Assembly (NCBI RefSeq): GCF_003473295.1
Contig: NZ_QRMP01000027.1
Location: forward strand, 502-55,889
Source of the DNA: Parabacteroides sp. AM08-6
Lineage (GTDB): Bacteria > Bacteroidota > Bacteroidia > Bacteroidales > Tannerellaceae
Length of the DNA: 55,388 bases
Direction of reading: 5' to 3'
Below the pieces are notes generated by a model. That model did no database searches and was not told where the DNA came from. It saw only the letters and a list, made by a program, of their open reading frames with translations. The translations under genes and the position numbers were made by a program. This document shows positions 36,342-44,865 of the stretch, in pieces (positions within the stretch are counted from its first letter, which is position 1; each line of letters opens with the position of its first letter).

Positions 36342-37982
36342 ATGACGAAAAAATGGATTTTGATGGCTACCTGTACACTCATGCTTGCTGGTATGGAGGC
36401 GATGGCATGTACAGGTTTGCTGGTAGGTAAAAAAGCATCGGTTGATGGTTCTGTCATGATTAGTTATGCAGCGGACTCGCATACTTTGTATGGAGAGTTA
36501 TACCGTTGGCCGGCAGCTACTTGGCCGAAAGGGGCAATGTTGGATGTGATTGAATGGGATACAAACAAGCCGTTAGGAAAAATACCGCAGGTAGAACAAA
36601 CATATTCTGTGGTTGGAAATATGAACGAATACCAGGTGGCTATTACGGAAAGTACTTTTGGGGGGCGTTCGGAACTGGTAGATACTACGGGTATTATGGA
36701 TTACGGAAGCCTGATATATATTGCATTGCAACGTTCCAAATCTGCTCGTGAAGCAATTAAGGTTATGACAGACTTGGTAAAGGAACATGGTTATTATAGT
36801 AGTGGTGAATCATTTTCCATAGCCGATAAAAATGAAGCTTGGATTATGGAAATGATAGGTAAAGGAGTTGGGAATAAAGGAGCTGTTTGGGTTGCAATCC
36901 GTATTCCGGATGATTGTATTTCCGCTCATGCCAATCAATCCCGTATTCAGCAGATTCCATTTGATGATACGGAAAATTGCATGTATTCGCCGGATGTAGT
37001 TTCCTTTGCCCGCGAAAAAGGCTATTTTAAAGGAAAAGATAAGGACTTTAGTTTTCAAGCAGCTTATTGTCCGTACGATTTTGGTTCATTACGTGGTTGT
37101 GAAGCTCGCGTATGGTCTTTTTTCCGCAAGTATGATAATACGATGGATAGATATGCCGACTTTGTGAAAGGAGACCCTTCAAAAGAGCCGATGCCTTTGT
37201 ATATCAAGCCGAATCGTCTGTTATCTGTTCAAGATGTACAAAACAGTATGCGCGACCATTTTGAGGGAACTGATTTGGATATGACGAAAGATGCCGGTGC
37301 AGGACCGTATAAAGTCCCATACCGTTGGCGTCCAATGACATTTGAAGTGGACGGGCAAGAATATACAAACGAACGTGCCATTGCTACGCAGCAGACAGGT
37401 TTTGTCATCGTTCCGCAAATGCGTAACTGGCTGCCTGACGCAATAGGTGGTATTTTATGGTTTGGTGTGGATGATGCCGATATGGCTGTATTTACTCCTA
37501 TGTATTGCTCTGTTACGGCAGCTCCTGAATGTTATCGTGTTGGGAACGGTGATATGATGAACTTTTCCTGGACCTCTGCTTTCTGGATTCACAACTGGGT
37601 GGCTAATATGGCTTATGGAAAATATAGTTATATGATTCAGGATATCCGGCCTGTACAGCAGGAACTGGAAAATGGTTACAAAGAAACTATTCCGGCTATC
37701 GACAAGGCTGCCGGTGAATTGTATGCCCAAAATCCGGTTGAAGCTGTAAAATTCCTTACTTGGTTCAGTACAACGACTGCCGACCAAGCTACTGCCCGTT
37801 GGAAGAAGCTGGGTGAGTATCTTTTAGTGAAATACATGGATGGAAATGTTAAGAAAGAAGAAAACGGCCAATTTAAGCAAAATGGTTACGGATTGTCTGA
37901 ATATCCGGACTTCCCGGGTTATGATGAAGATTATTATCGTAGTATTGTGAAAAGTGCCGGTGATAGATTAAAAGTAAAATAA
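36342..37982 (+). CDS. C69-family dipeptidase
   Basis: A 546-residue secreted peptidase of the N-terminal nucleophile superfamily. The signal peptide ends just before Cys23 in MACTGLLVGKKASVDG; this Cys should become the new N-terminus and nucleophile after cleavage. The DGSVMISY and NQSRIQ regions fit family C69. The frame opens 17 codons earlier inside nhaD, but the ATG at 36342 gives the proper signal. Probably periplasmic, cutting dipeptides for uptake. Confidence 0.93.
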   Translation: MTKKWILMATCTLMLAGMEAMACTGLLVGKKASVDGSVMISYAADSHTLYGELYRWPAATWPKGAMLDVIEWDTNKPLGKIPQVEQTYSVVGNMNEYQVAITESTFGGRSELVDTTGIMDYGSLIYIALQRSKSAREAIKVMTDLVKEHGYYSSGESFSIADKNEAWIMEMIGKGVGNKGAVWVAIRIPDDCISAHANQSRIQQIPFDDTENCMYSPDVVSFAREKGYFKGKDKDFSFQAAYCPYDFGSLRGCEARVWSFFRKYDNTMDRYADFVKGDPSKEPMPLYIKPNRLLSVQDVQNSMRDHFEGTDLDMTKDAGAGPYKVPYRWRPMTFEVDGQEYTNERAIATQQTGFVIVPQMRNWLPDAIGGILWFGVDDADMAVFTPMYCSVTAAPECYRVGNGDMMNFSWTSAFWIHNWVANMAYGKYSYMIQDIRPVQQELENGYKETIPAIDKAAGELYAQNPVEAVKFLTWFSTTTADQATARWKKLGEYLLVKYMDGNVKKEENGQFKQNGYGLSEYPDFPGYDEDYYRSIVKSAGDRLKVK

Positions 37983-37983
37983 C

Positions 37984-37991
37984 TATATTTG
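37984..37991 (+). promoter_or_regulatory. -7 promoter box of the small barrel gene
   Basis: TATATTTG fits TAnnTTTG, 31 bases before the ATG and right after the peptidase stop. Confidence 0.45.
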
Positions 37992-38022
37992 CGAACAATG
38001 TTGAATTAAATTAATTGGGAGT

Positions 38023-38523
38023 ATGAAAAAATTAATTGTTATGTGTATGCTGGCTATTATCAGCATGAGTGCATTTGCACAGACTCAGCAAGGACAGTCG
38101 TCTTTCGGTTTTAATCTTGGATATGGCTTTAATGACAATGGTAATGCGCTGCTGGGAGTAGATTACCGTTATAATTTGACGGATGAAGTTCGTTTGGCTC
38201 CTTCCTTGACTTACTTCGTTAAGGATGATGCTTGGAGTGCATGGGCCATTGATTTGAATGCTCATTATGTGTTTAAGTTGAGTGACATGTTTGGTTTTTA
38301 TCCTTTGGCTGGTCTTGACCTTTCGTTTTGGAAGGTAAGCTTGGGAAATAGCGCAAGCCTGAATAAAACTCGTTTGGGTGCCAATATAGGTTTAGGTGGT
38401 GAAGTGTATGCTACCGATCAGTTGAGTGTTGGCTTGGAATTTAAATATAATATTCTCAAGTCTTGGGAAAATGCTAGATTATCGCAGCCGATTCTGGCAG
38501 TTCGTGTCGGATATAATTTCTAA
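38023..38523 (+). CDS. small outer-membrane beta-barrel protein
   Basis: A 166-residue protein with signal peptide (1-20, ending AFAQ) and about eight amphipathic strands, ending in VRVGYNF with the terminal Phe recognised by the barrel-assembly machinery. Fits the OmpX/OmpA-like porin superfamily. Specific function unknown. Closed by a strong terminator. Confidence 0.88.
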   Translation: MKKLIVMCMLAIISMSAFAQTQQGQSSFGFNLGYGFNDNGNALLGVDYRYNLTDEVRLAPSLTYFVKDDAWSAWAIDLNAHYVFKLSDMFGFYPLAGLDLSFWKVSLGNSASLNKTRLGANIGLGGEVYATDQLSVGLEFKYNILKSWENARLSQPILAVRVGYNF

Positions 38524-38543
38524 AACATTTTATTAGTTAATAT

Positions 38544-38583
38544 AAAAGGATGTCTCTATCTTTGTGTGGAGCATCCTTTTTTT
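38544..38583 (+). terminator. terminator after the small barrel gene
   Basis: Arms AAAAGGATG / CATCCTTTT and T7. Its loop contains TATCTTTG (38557-38564), a full match to the -7 box. Confidence 0.88.
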
Positions 38584-38612
38584 GTTTTGTGTAATTCCTA
38601 AATTTAATAATC

Positions 38613-39677
38613 ATGAAAAAAAGTAGAAGTCTGGCAGATGGTAGTTATAAATTTATTCTGAGTCTATTTTTCCTGTTTGTTTTTTGCGGAGAGATTTTAG
38701 CGATAAAACCTGTCCCTAAAGATATGGTTTTGATATATGCCGGAGGTGCACATCGAGGTGTGTGGGATAAGGAAAAGTTTGTACCTTATGTTTCGATGAA
38801 AAATGAACAAGGGAAAAATGATTGGTTATTTGACGGTTTTCTTTTTCTGGAAATTAAGAATGGAAAAGGGAGAGGATTTGCTTCCTATTATGAAAAGGAA
38901 GGCGCCCGTAAACAGGAGTGGAAAAAATTACTAGATGATTATTTTACTTCCGGACAAATTATTTGTGCCTTGAATGATTGTATAGGGAATGTCCGTCAAC
39001 AGAAATCCGGAAAGTTTGTAAAAAGAAAGATTGTTATAGGGCTACCGGAACCTATTCCAAATCAAAAGGATTGGGGAGAAGTGGACGGTAAAGCATTGGA
39101 TTTTAGTTCGACGGAAGATCGTTTGGCCGCATGCCGATGGTTCATCGATTATGCCATGAAGAAATTTAAGGACGCAAAACTGAAAAACCTGGAATTGTCA
39201 GGCTTTTATTGGATTGCGGAAGAAGCGACAAATAGTCGTGAACTGGCCCATCAAGTAGGAGACTATGTGCGGATAAAGAAGATGAATTTTAACTGGATTC
39301 CTTATTTCCGTTCGGATGGTTTTCAAGAATGGAAAAAATTGGGATTCGATATAGCCTACCTTCAGCCAAATTATTTTTTTGATGAAAAAGTGCCGCAGGA
39401 ACGCCTGGATATAGCTTGTAAACTAGGAAAAGAAAATGGAATGTATATGGAGATGGAATTTGATGACCGGGCTTTGGCAAAAGGCGGATTTGCCTATCGT
39501 TTGGAAGATTATATAAATGCATTCGACAAATACGGAATCTTTGCGAACCTCCCAATCGCCTATTATCAGGGGAATACGGCCTTTTACGATTTATTTTATT
39601 CAACGGAAAAAGTTGACCATGCATTATATTTGAAATTAGCAACCCGGATTGCCCAAAGGCAAAATAAGTATAAATAG
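38613..39677 (+). CDS. DUF4855 family exported protein
   Basis: A 354-residue protein with an N-terminal hydrophobic segment (about 13-30) acting as signal or anchor. The body, with many Trp and Tyr residues and segments such as LSGFYWIAEEA and FDIAYLQPNYFF, fits DUF4855, a family with a TIM-barrel look resembling glycoside hydrolases. Activity unknown. The only promoter candidate, TATCTTTG at 38557-38564, is inside the loop of the preceding terminator. The 253 bases after it hold nothing recognisable. Confidence 0.85.
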   Translation: MKKSRSLADGSYKFILSLFFLFVFCGEILAIKPVPKDMVLIYAGGAHRGVWDKEKFVPYVSMKNEQGKNDWLFDGFLFLEIKNGKGRGFASYYEKEGARKQEWKKLLDDYFTSGQIICALNDCIGNVRQQKSGKFVKRKIVIGLPEPIPNQKDWGEVDGKALDFSSTEDRLAACRWFIDYAMKKFKDAKLKNLELSGFYWIAEEATNSRELAHQVGDYVRIKKMNFNWIPYFRSDGFQEWKKLGFDIAYLQPNYFFDEKVPQERLDIACKLGKENGMYMEMEFDDRALAKGGFAYRLEDYINAFDKYGIFANLPIAYYQGNTAFYDLFYSTEKVDHALYLKLATRIAQRQNKYK

Positions 39678-39930
39678 AGAAATAAATATTTGTTATTTCA
39701 TAAAGAAGCATACAAATGGACCAATCTATTATCCTTATAGACCTTGTCTGTTTTATCCAATCAGAGTAATTTAGTCTCTGGATTAATATACTGATATTAT
39801 GAAACAATTTTATTTCATTTTGGAAGTACTTCTGTTTTGAATGTGAGTGTGCCGCTTTTCTTTTTAGGAGAAAGGGGCGTTAGATTAAAATATAAAGGCC
39901 ACAGGGGTCTTATGATAAAATCAAAAGCTT

Positions 39931-40155
39931 ATGGATAAACATATTGTTGGAGAAAATGCCGGTAAAGTCTGGCATGCTCTAAATGAAGTTGACAAAATTT
40001 CTATCCCGGAATTGGCTAGGAAATTGGATATCAGTGCTGAAAGTACTGCATTGGCAGCCGGATGGTTGGCAAGGGAAAACAAGATTTGTATACGGTATAA
40101 AGATGGCTTGGTAGAATTGTCGAATGGGGATCGCTTTTCATTTAGTTTTGGTTAA
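39931..40155 (+). CDS. winged helix-turn-helix protein (DUF2582)
   Basis: A 74-residue protein that is a single winged-helix domain: IPELARKLDISAESTALAAGWLARE forms the helix-turn-helix and ICIRYKDGLVELSNG the wing. Matches DUF2582. It may bind DNA or act as a protein-protein module. Single gene, upstream of a repeat-rich 396-base gap (40156-40551). Confidence 0.88.
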   Translation: MDKHIVGENAGKVWHALNEVDKISIPELARKLDISAESTALAAGWLARENKICIRYKDGLVELSNGDRFSFSFG

Positions 40156-40260
40156 CCCTATCCGAAATAAACCGTTTTTTACAATAAGACCGGATTTTTC
40201 TACAGAAATGTTTATCTCTGATTATCAGTGTTTGTGTAAATTTCCGTCTGTTAAAAAATA

Positions 40261-40338
40261 TTACCCGTGCAAGTAATTTAAATTACCCGCATGATTCTTT
40301 CCATTTTAATGGGATAGTAATTTGAGTTACTTGCAGGG
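40261..40338. repeat. inverted-repeat cluster with TTACCCG/TTACTTGC motifs
   Basis: Arms at 40269-40286 (GCAAGTAATTTAAATTAC) and 40317-40334 (GTAATTTGAGTTACTTGC) pair over 18 positions with two wobbles. The first arm contains a perfect 14-base palindrome, GTAATTTAAATTAC. TTACCCG occurs twice in direct orientation, 22 bases apart (40261 and 40283). Lies between the winged-helix gene and the sigma-54 promoter. Confidence 0.75.
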
Positions 40339-40401
40339 TGATTCTCAAAATAAGTACAATAAGCTAAAATAAACAAAAAGAAATACTGCTTTCAAACAGA
40401 G

Positions 40402-40439
40402 TGTCTAATATCTTTACACTATTGTCTAAAAATTTGACA
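40402..40439 (+). promoter_or_regulatory. paired activator sites before the ABC ATPase gene
   Basis: TGTCTAATATCTTTACA (40402-40418) and TGTCTAAAAATTTGACA (40423-40439) start 21 bases apart and begin 92 and 71 bases before the -24 element, nearly identical in sequence and geometry to 25577-25614. Confidence 0.75.
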
Positions 40440-40493
40440 CAGTTGAAAAGAAATAAATCGTTATGTTGTTGTAAATTAATTTATTACTGTCTT

Positions 40494-40508
40494 TGGCACA
40501 GGATTTGA
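40494..40508 (+). promoter_or_regulatory. sigma-54 (RpoN) -24/-12 promoter
   Basis: TGGCAC-AGGAT-TTGA matches the sigma-54 consensus except for the last base of TTGC. It ends 43 bases before the ATPase ATG. Confidence 0.7.
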
Positions 40509-40551
40509 TATATACTAACAAAATGATTGTAGAATACAAAATAATGAAACC

Positions 40552-41232
40552 ATGATTAAGATTGAAGGATTGAGCAAGTATTTTCGTACGGAAGAGGTGG
40601 AAACAATTGCGTTGAATAATATCTCGATGGAAGTGAAAGACGGTGAGTTTGTCGCTATTATGGGGCCTTCCGGATGTGGTAAATCTACTTTGCTGAATAT
40701 TCTCGGCTTGTTGGATAATCCGACCTCCGGTGATTATTATTTGGTGGACAAAGAGGTGGGCCATCTGAAAGAGAAAGAACGGACACAAGTGAGAAAAGGC
40801 AATATCGGTTTTGTTTTCCAAAGCTTCAACTTGATTGACGAACTGAATGTTTTCGAAAATGTGGAATTACCGCTCACTTATCTGAAAGTGAAGTCATCCG
40901 AACGTAAACAGATGGTGAATGATATTCTAAAACGTATGAATATCAGCCATCGTGCTAATCACTTTCCACAGCAACTTTCCGGAGGTCAGCAGCAACGTGT
41001 GGCAATAGCCCGTGCCGTGGTTTCGAACCCGAAAATAATCCTTGCCGATGAACCGACAGGTAATCTGGATTCCAAGAATGGAGCTGAGGTTATGCAGCTC
41101 CTGACCGAATTGAACAAGGAAGGGACTACCATTGTCATGGTAACCCACTCCAAACATGATGCAAGCTTTTCACATCGCATCGTTAATTTGTTTGATGGAA
41201 GTATTGTATCCTCTGTAAGCGAATTTATATAA
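40552..41232 (+). CDS. ABC transporter ATP-binding protein (MacB/LolD type)
   Basis: A 226-residue ATPase with Walker A GPSGCGKST at 38-46, Q-loop VFQSFNLI, signature LSGGQQQR, and Walker B ILADEPTGNLDS with the GNLDS that marks the LolD/MacB/FtsE subfamily. Partner of FtsX-type permeases: the one downstream (41331) and plausibly the ATPase-less permease at 28357, which is under the same type of promoter. Confidence 0.96.
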   Translation: MIKIEGLSKYFRTEEVETIALNNISMEVKDGEFVAIMGPSGCGKSTLLNILGLLDNPTSGDYYLVDKEVGHLKEKERTQVRKGNIGFVFQSFNLIDELNVFENVELPLTYLKVKSSERKQMVNDILKRMNISHRANHFPQQLSGGQQQRVAIARAVVSNPKIILADEPTGNLDSKNGAEVMQLLTELNKEGTTIVMVTHSKHDASFSHRIVNLFDGSIVSSVSEFI

Positions 41233-41276
41233 GTTAATACAGCAATAGACACATTCTAATTATTAATTATTATCGG

Positions 41277-41310
41277 ACATATCCGACTTGTGAAAGCCGG
41301 ATATGTTTTA
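41277..41310 (+). terminator. hairpin between ATPase and permease genes
   Basis: Perfect 9-base arms ACATATCCG / CGGATATGT with a 12-base loop, followed by TTTTAAA. Could act as an attenuator lowering permease expression. Confidence 0.6.
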
Positions 41311-41330
41311 AACTTTAAAATATAATTCTT

Positions 41331-43652
41331 ATGAATAATTTGTTGAACTTTAAATCGTTTCTTAAATTCCTGAAGGGGAATAAAGCGTATACGGCTATCG
41401 ATATATTCGGATTATCTGTATCGTTGATGTTTGTGATTTTGATTGCTGTGTATACAGTACAGGAGCTTTCGACAGACAAATTTCATGAGTATGCTGACCG
41501 GATTTATGTATTAGGGAATGAAGACGCTGCTGTATCGGGAGTTCCGGTAGCTTATCGTCTTCAGGAGCGTTATCCCGAAATAGAAAAAATTTGTCCTGTG
41601 ATTTCTCATAATTTTGACGGACAAATTGTACGTGTTGGTGATAAGAAGTTGAATGCTGATTTTTGTTTTGCTGATTCTTCTTTCTTTAATTTCTTCTCCT
41701 TTGAACTTCTGAGCGGAGACCGCAATGAGGTACTGAAAGCTCGCAATAGTGCCGTTATTTCCGAGACATTTGCACACAAACTGTTCGGGCTGGAAAATCC
41801 GATAGGACAGAGTATTCGTATCAGCGATTCTACTGATGTATCTGTTACGGGTATTATGAAAGATATTAAGAATTCAGTTATTCCCTATGCTGACCTTTTG
41901 ATGCGAATAGAAGGAGTTGGGGAGTTTAATCCTTCGCTGAGTATGAATTCCTATAATAATGCCGGGGCAACTACAGCTTTCCTGATGGTGAAACCTGGTG
42001 CGGATTTGGTATCTAAGACTGATGATATTTACAAATATTTGAAAGAAATTTTTTGGACATACAGGATGGATGTATGGAAGCAGGTCACGCTGACACCCCT
42101 GAAAGAACTTTACTTTTCGAATATAAAAAGTAATGGAAATTCAGGAGATAAGCGTTTTGTGATGGTCTTGATGTCCGTGGGTATTCTGATACTGATTTTT
42201 GCAGTATTCAATTATATCAATCTGACAGTGGCACAAGCAGGTCAGCGGGCAAAAGAAATGGCGACCCGCCGTTTGCTGGGCTCTTCACGGAAAGAATTGT
42301 TCATGCGTTTGATGATGGAGTCGACTCTGCTGACGTTTATTTCATTTATAATCGGGTTATTGTTTGCGATAGCGGTTATTCCGTATGCGAATGATTTGCT
42401 GCAAACGCGTATTTCTTTGATGGATGTCTGTTCGCCCGGATGGATTATTTCCGGGTTTCTCCTTATCTTGTTGATAGGTATGTTGGCCGGATTTCTTCCG
42501 GCTATCTTGGTGTCTTCTTCCAAACCTATTGATGTGGTACGCGGAACGTTCCGCCGGCAAACCAAGATGGTCTTCAGTAAATGTTTTATTACTTTTCAGA
42601 ATGCGATTACAATCTCTATGATTGCCGCTTCTATCGTTATGATTTTGCAGATTGATCATTTGGTACATGCCCCGCTCGGGTATAATACGACTAATATATT
42701 GGAAACTTCAAACAGTTTCCTGACTTTGAGTGAGAGAATTGCTGCTATTGACCAAGTGAAACAATTACCATTTGTGAAACGAGTCGGTTTTACCCGGGGA
42801 ATGCCTTTCAGCGGCAGTAATAATTTGACTGGAACATATGAGGATAAAACTCTTAGTTTTCAGCAGTTTATTATGGACTCCGTCGTGTTTAATATATTAG
42901 GATTGGAAATTATACGTGATAATCATCTGGCAAGTCCCAGTTGGTATATATCGGAAAAGGCAATGCATGATATGGAATTGCCGGACGATGCGCCGACCTT
43001 TAAGTGGGGTACGGAAAACGTGCCGATAGCCGGCATTCTTCGAAATTTCCAACCTCGGGGAAATGTTACGACTGAGGATCAGCCCGTGATGCTTTATATC
43101 AATGAACCGAAGAATATTAATCCTTGGTCCATAATTATAGAAGTAGATGGTAATTTATTTACGGCTTATGATGAAATACGCAAAATTTATGAGAAAGTCT
43201 CCGGTGTGGGTTTTGAAGCCAAGTTTATCGACCAGCAGATACAAGAATCATTTGAAGCTCAGAAGCGTTTGGCAAAGATTGTTGTTATTTTTGCCTGTAT
43301 CGCAGTTTTGATTTCGTTGTTAGGGTTATTGGCAATGTCTACTTACTTTATCCAGCAACGTGCCCAGGAGATTGCCATTCGTAAGGTGTTCGGCTCGGAC
43401 AACCAGGCTATTCTGTTACGTTTAGTTCGCACTTTTTTGAATTATGTGGGTATTGCTTTTATTATAGCGACTCCCATCATTTGGTATTTGATGGAAAAAT
43501 GGCTTTCCGACTACTCGTACCGGATAGATTTAAGCCCGCTAATCTTTGTAGCTGCCGGTTTATTCTGCCTGTTGACTTCTTTTGCGGCTGTGTTTGTTCA
43601 GAGTTGGCGTGCTGCGAACACTAATCCCGTAGAAAATGTGAAAGCGAATTGA
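41331..43652 (+). CDS. FtsX/MacB-type ABC transporter permease
   Basis: A 773-residue permease with the two-half layout of the 28357 permease: an N-terminal helix (about 22-42), large periplasmic domain, three helices between about 280 and 400, a linker helix near 425, second periplasmic domain and three C-terminal helices. Coupling motifs RAKEMATRRLLGSS and RAQEIAIRKVFGSD are present. It follows the ATPase after 98 bases containing a hairpin. No adaptor or TolC is encoded at this locus; those are supplied at 25713-28335. Confidence 0.92.
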   Translation: MNNLLNFKSFLKFLKGNKAYTAIDIFGLSVSLMFVILIAVYTVQELSTDKFHEYADRIYVLGNEDAAVSGVPVAYRLQERYPEIEKICPVISHNFDGQIVRVGDKKLNADFCFADSSFFNFFSFELLSGDRNEVLKARNSAVISETFAHKLFGLENPIGQSIRISDSTDVSVTGIMKDIKNSVIPYADLLMRIEGVGEFNPSLSMNSYNNAGATTAFLMVKPGADLVSKTDDIYKYLKEIFWTYRMDVWKQVTLTPLKELYFSNIKSNGNSGDKRFVMVLMSVGILILIFAVFNYINLTVAQAGQRAKEMATRRLLGSSRKELFMRLMMESTLLTFISFIIGLLFAIAVIPYANDLLQTRISLMDVCSPGWIISGFLLILLIGMLAGFLPAILVSSSKPIDVVRGTFRRQTKMVFSKCFITFQNAITISMIAASIVMILQIDHLVHAPLGYNTTNILETSNSFLTLSERIAAIDQVKQLPFVKRVGFTRGMPFSGSNNLTGTYEDKTLSFQQFIMDSVVFNILGLEIIRDNHLASPSWYISEKAMHDMELPDDAPTFKWGTENVPIAGILRNFQPRGNVTTEDQPVMLYINEPKNINPWSIIIEVDGNLFTAYDEIRKIYEKVSGVGFEAKFIDQQIQESFEAQKRLAKIVVIFACIAVLISLLGLLAMSTYFIQQRAQEIAIRKVFGSDNQAILLRLVRTFLNYVGIAFIIATPIIWYLMEKWLSDYSYRIDLSPLIFVAAGLFCLLTSFAAVFVQSWRAANTNPVENVKAN

Positions 43653-43700
43653 TAATGAAATAATATGGTAGTTGAGGCTGTTTAAATAGTAGAAAACTCC

Positions 43701-43708
43701 TATATTTG
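43701..43708 (+). promoter_or_regulatory. -7 promoter box of the HGSNAT-like operon
   Basis: TATATTTG fits TAnnTTTG, 41 bases before the ATG at 43750. Confidence 0.45.
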
Positions 43709-43749
43709 TAAATTCAAGTTCTTTGTTGATATACAAGATTTATAAATAT

Positions 43750-44865
43750 ATGGAAAAACAAAAACAGCCTCAGCGCTTACAGTCGTTGGATGCTCTCAGA
43801 GGATTCGACATGTTCTTTATTATGGGAGGTGCCTCCTTTTTTGTTGCTCTTGCAACATTGTTTCCAAACGCTTTTTTTCAGGCAATTGCCGGCCAGATGC
43901 ATCATGTGGAGTGGAATGGTTTGACCCAGCATGATACCATTTTCCCGCTATTCTTGTTTATAGCAGGGATTTCTTTCCCTTTTTCATTAGCAAAGCAACG
44001 GTTTCAGGGTAAAACGGATGCCGGAATTTATAAAAAGATTATCCGTAGAGGATTGACTTTGGTTCTTTTCGGATTTATCTATAATGGGTTGCTGAACTTT
44101 GATTTTGAGCATCAGCGCTATGCCAGTGTATTGGGACGTATCGGATTGGCGTGGATGTTTGCGGCTTTGATATTTGTTAATACCCGTACGATTACCCGTG
44201 TATGGATTACGGCGGCTATCTTGCTCGGTTATTGGCTGCTTGTTGCGTTTGTTCCGGCACCTGACGGTAATGGGGCGGGAGTGTTCACGATGGAAGGTTC
44301 GCTGGTGGGGTATATTGACCGTATCTTGCTTCCCGGACGTTTGTATTTGAAGGTACATGACCCAGAAGGTCTGTTGGCTACTGTCCCGGCTATCGGAACT
44401 GCTTTGCTGGGTATGTTTGCGGGCGAGTTTATTCAGTTGCGGAAAAAGAATTTGACGGAGATAAAAAAGGTTGTTTATTTGTTGATTGCCGGTTGTTTTC
44501 TGGTTGCTGTCGGGTTGCTGTGGAGCCTTATTTTTCCGATAAATAAGAATTTGTGGACAAGTTCATTTGTCTGTGTTGTCGGTGGTATATCTATGCTGGC
44601 CTTTGCTTTTTTCTATTATATCGTCGATGTCAAGGGATGGCGAAGATGGACTCCGTTTTTTACAGTGATTGGAATGAATTCCATTACAATTTATCTGGCG
44701 CAACATTTTGTTAATTTCGAATATACTTCAAATGCTATTTTCGGGGGGCTGGAAAGATTAGTACCGGAGACTGTGCAGCCTCTGGTCGGCTCAATCGGTT
44801 ATATTGCTGTTTGCTGGGGTTTCCTTTATTTTCTGTATCGTCAACGTATATTCTTGAAAGTGTAG
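43750..44865 (+). CDS. HGSNAT-like membrane acyltransferase, copy 1
   Basis: A 371-residue polytopic membrane protein of the DUF5009 / heparan-alpha-glucosaminide N-acetyltransferase-like family. LQSLDALRGFDM opens helix 1 and WNGLTQHDTIFPLFLFIAG is the conserved WNG...D...FP loop. About ten helices follow. The lysosomal homologue moves an acetyl group across the membrane onto glucosamine; the bacterial acceptor is unknown. The start at 43723 is possible, but 43750 fits the family better. Ends directly at the ATG of copy 2. Confidence 0.88.
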   Translation: MEKQKQPQRLQSLDALRGFDMFFIMGGASFFVALATLFPNAFFQAIAGQMHHVEWNGLTQHDTIFPLFLFIAGISFPFSLAKQRFQGKTDAGIYKKIIRRGLTLVLFGFIYNGLLNFDFEHQRYASVLGRIGLAWMFAALIFVNTRTITRVWITAAILLGYWLLVAFVPAPDGNGAGVFTMEGSLVGYIDRILLPGRLYLKVHDPEGLLATVPAIGTALLGMFAGEFIQLRKKNLTEIKKVVYLLIAGCFLVAVGLLWSLIFPINKNLWTSSFVCVVGGISMLAFAFFYYIVDVKGWRRWTPFFTVIGMNSITIYLAQHFVNFEYTSNAIFGGLERLVPETVQPLVGSIGYIAVCWGFLYFLYRQRIFLKV

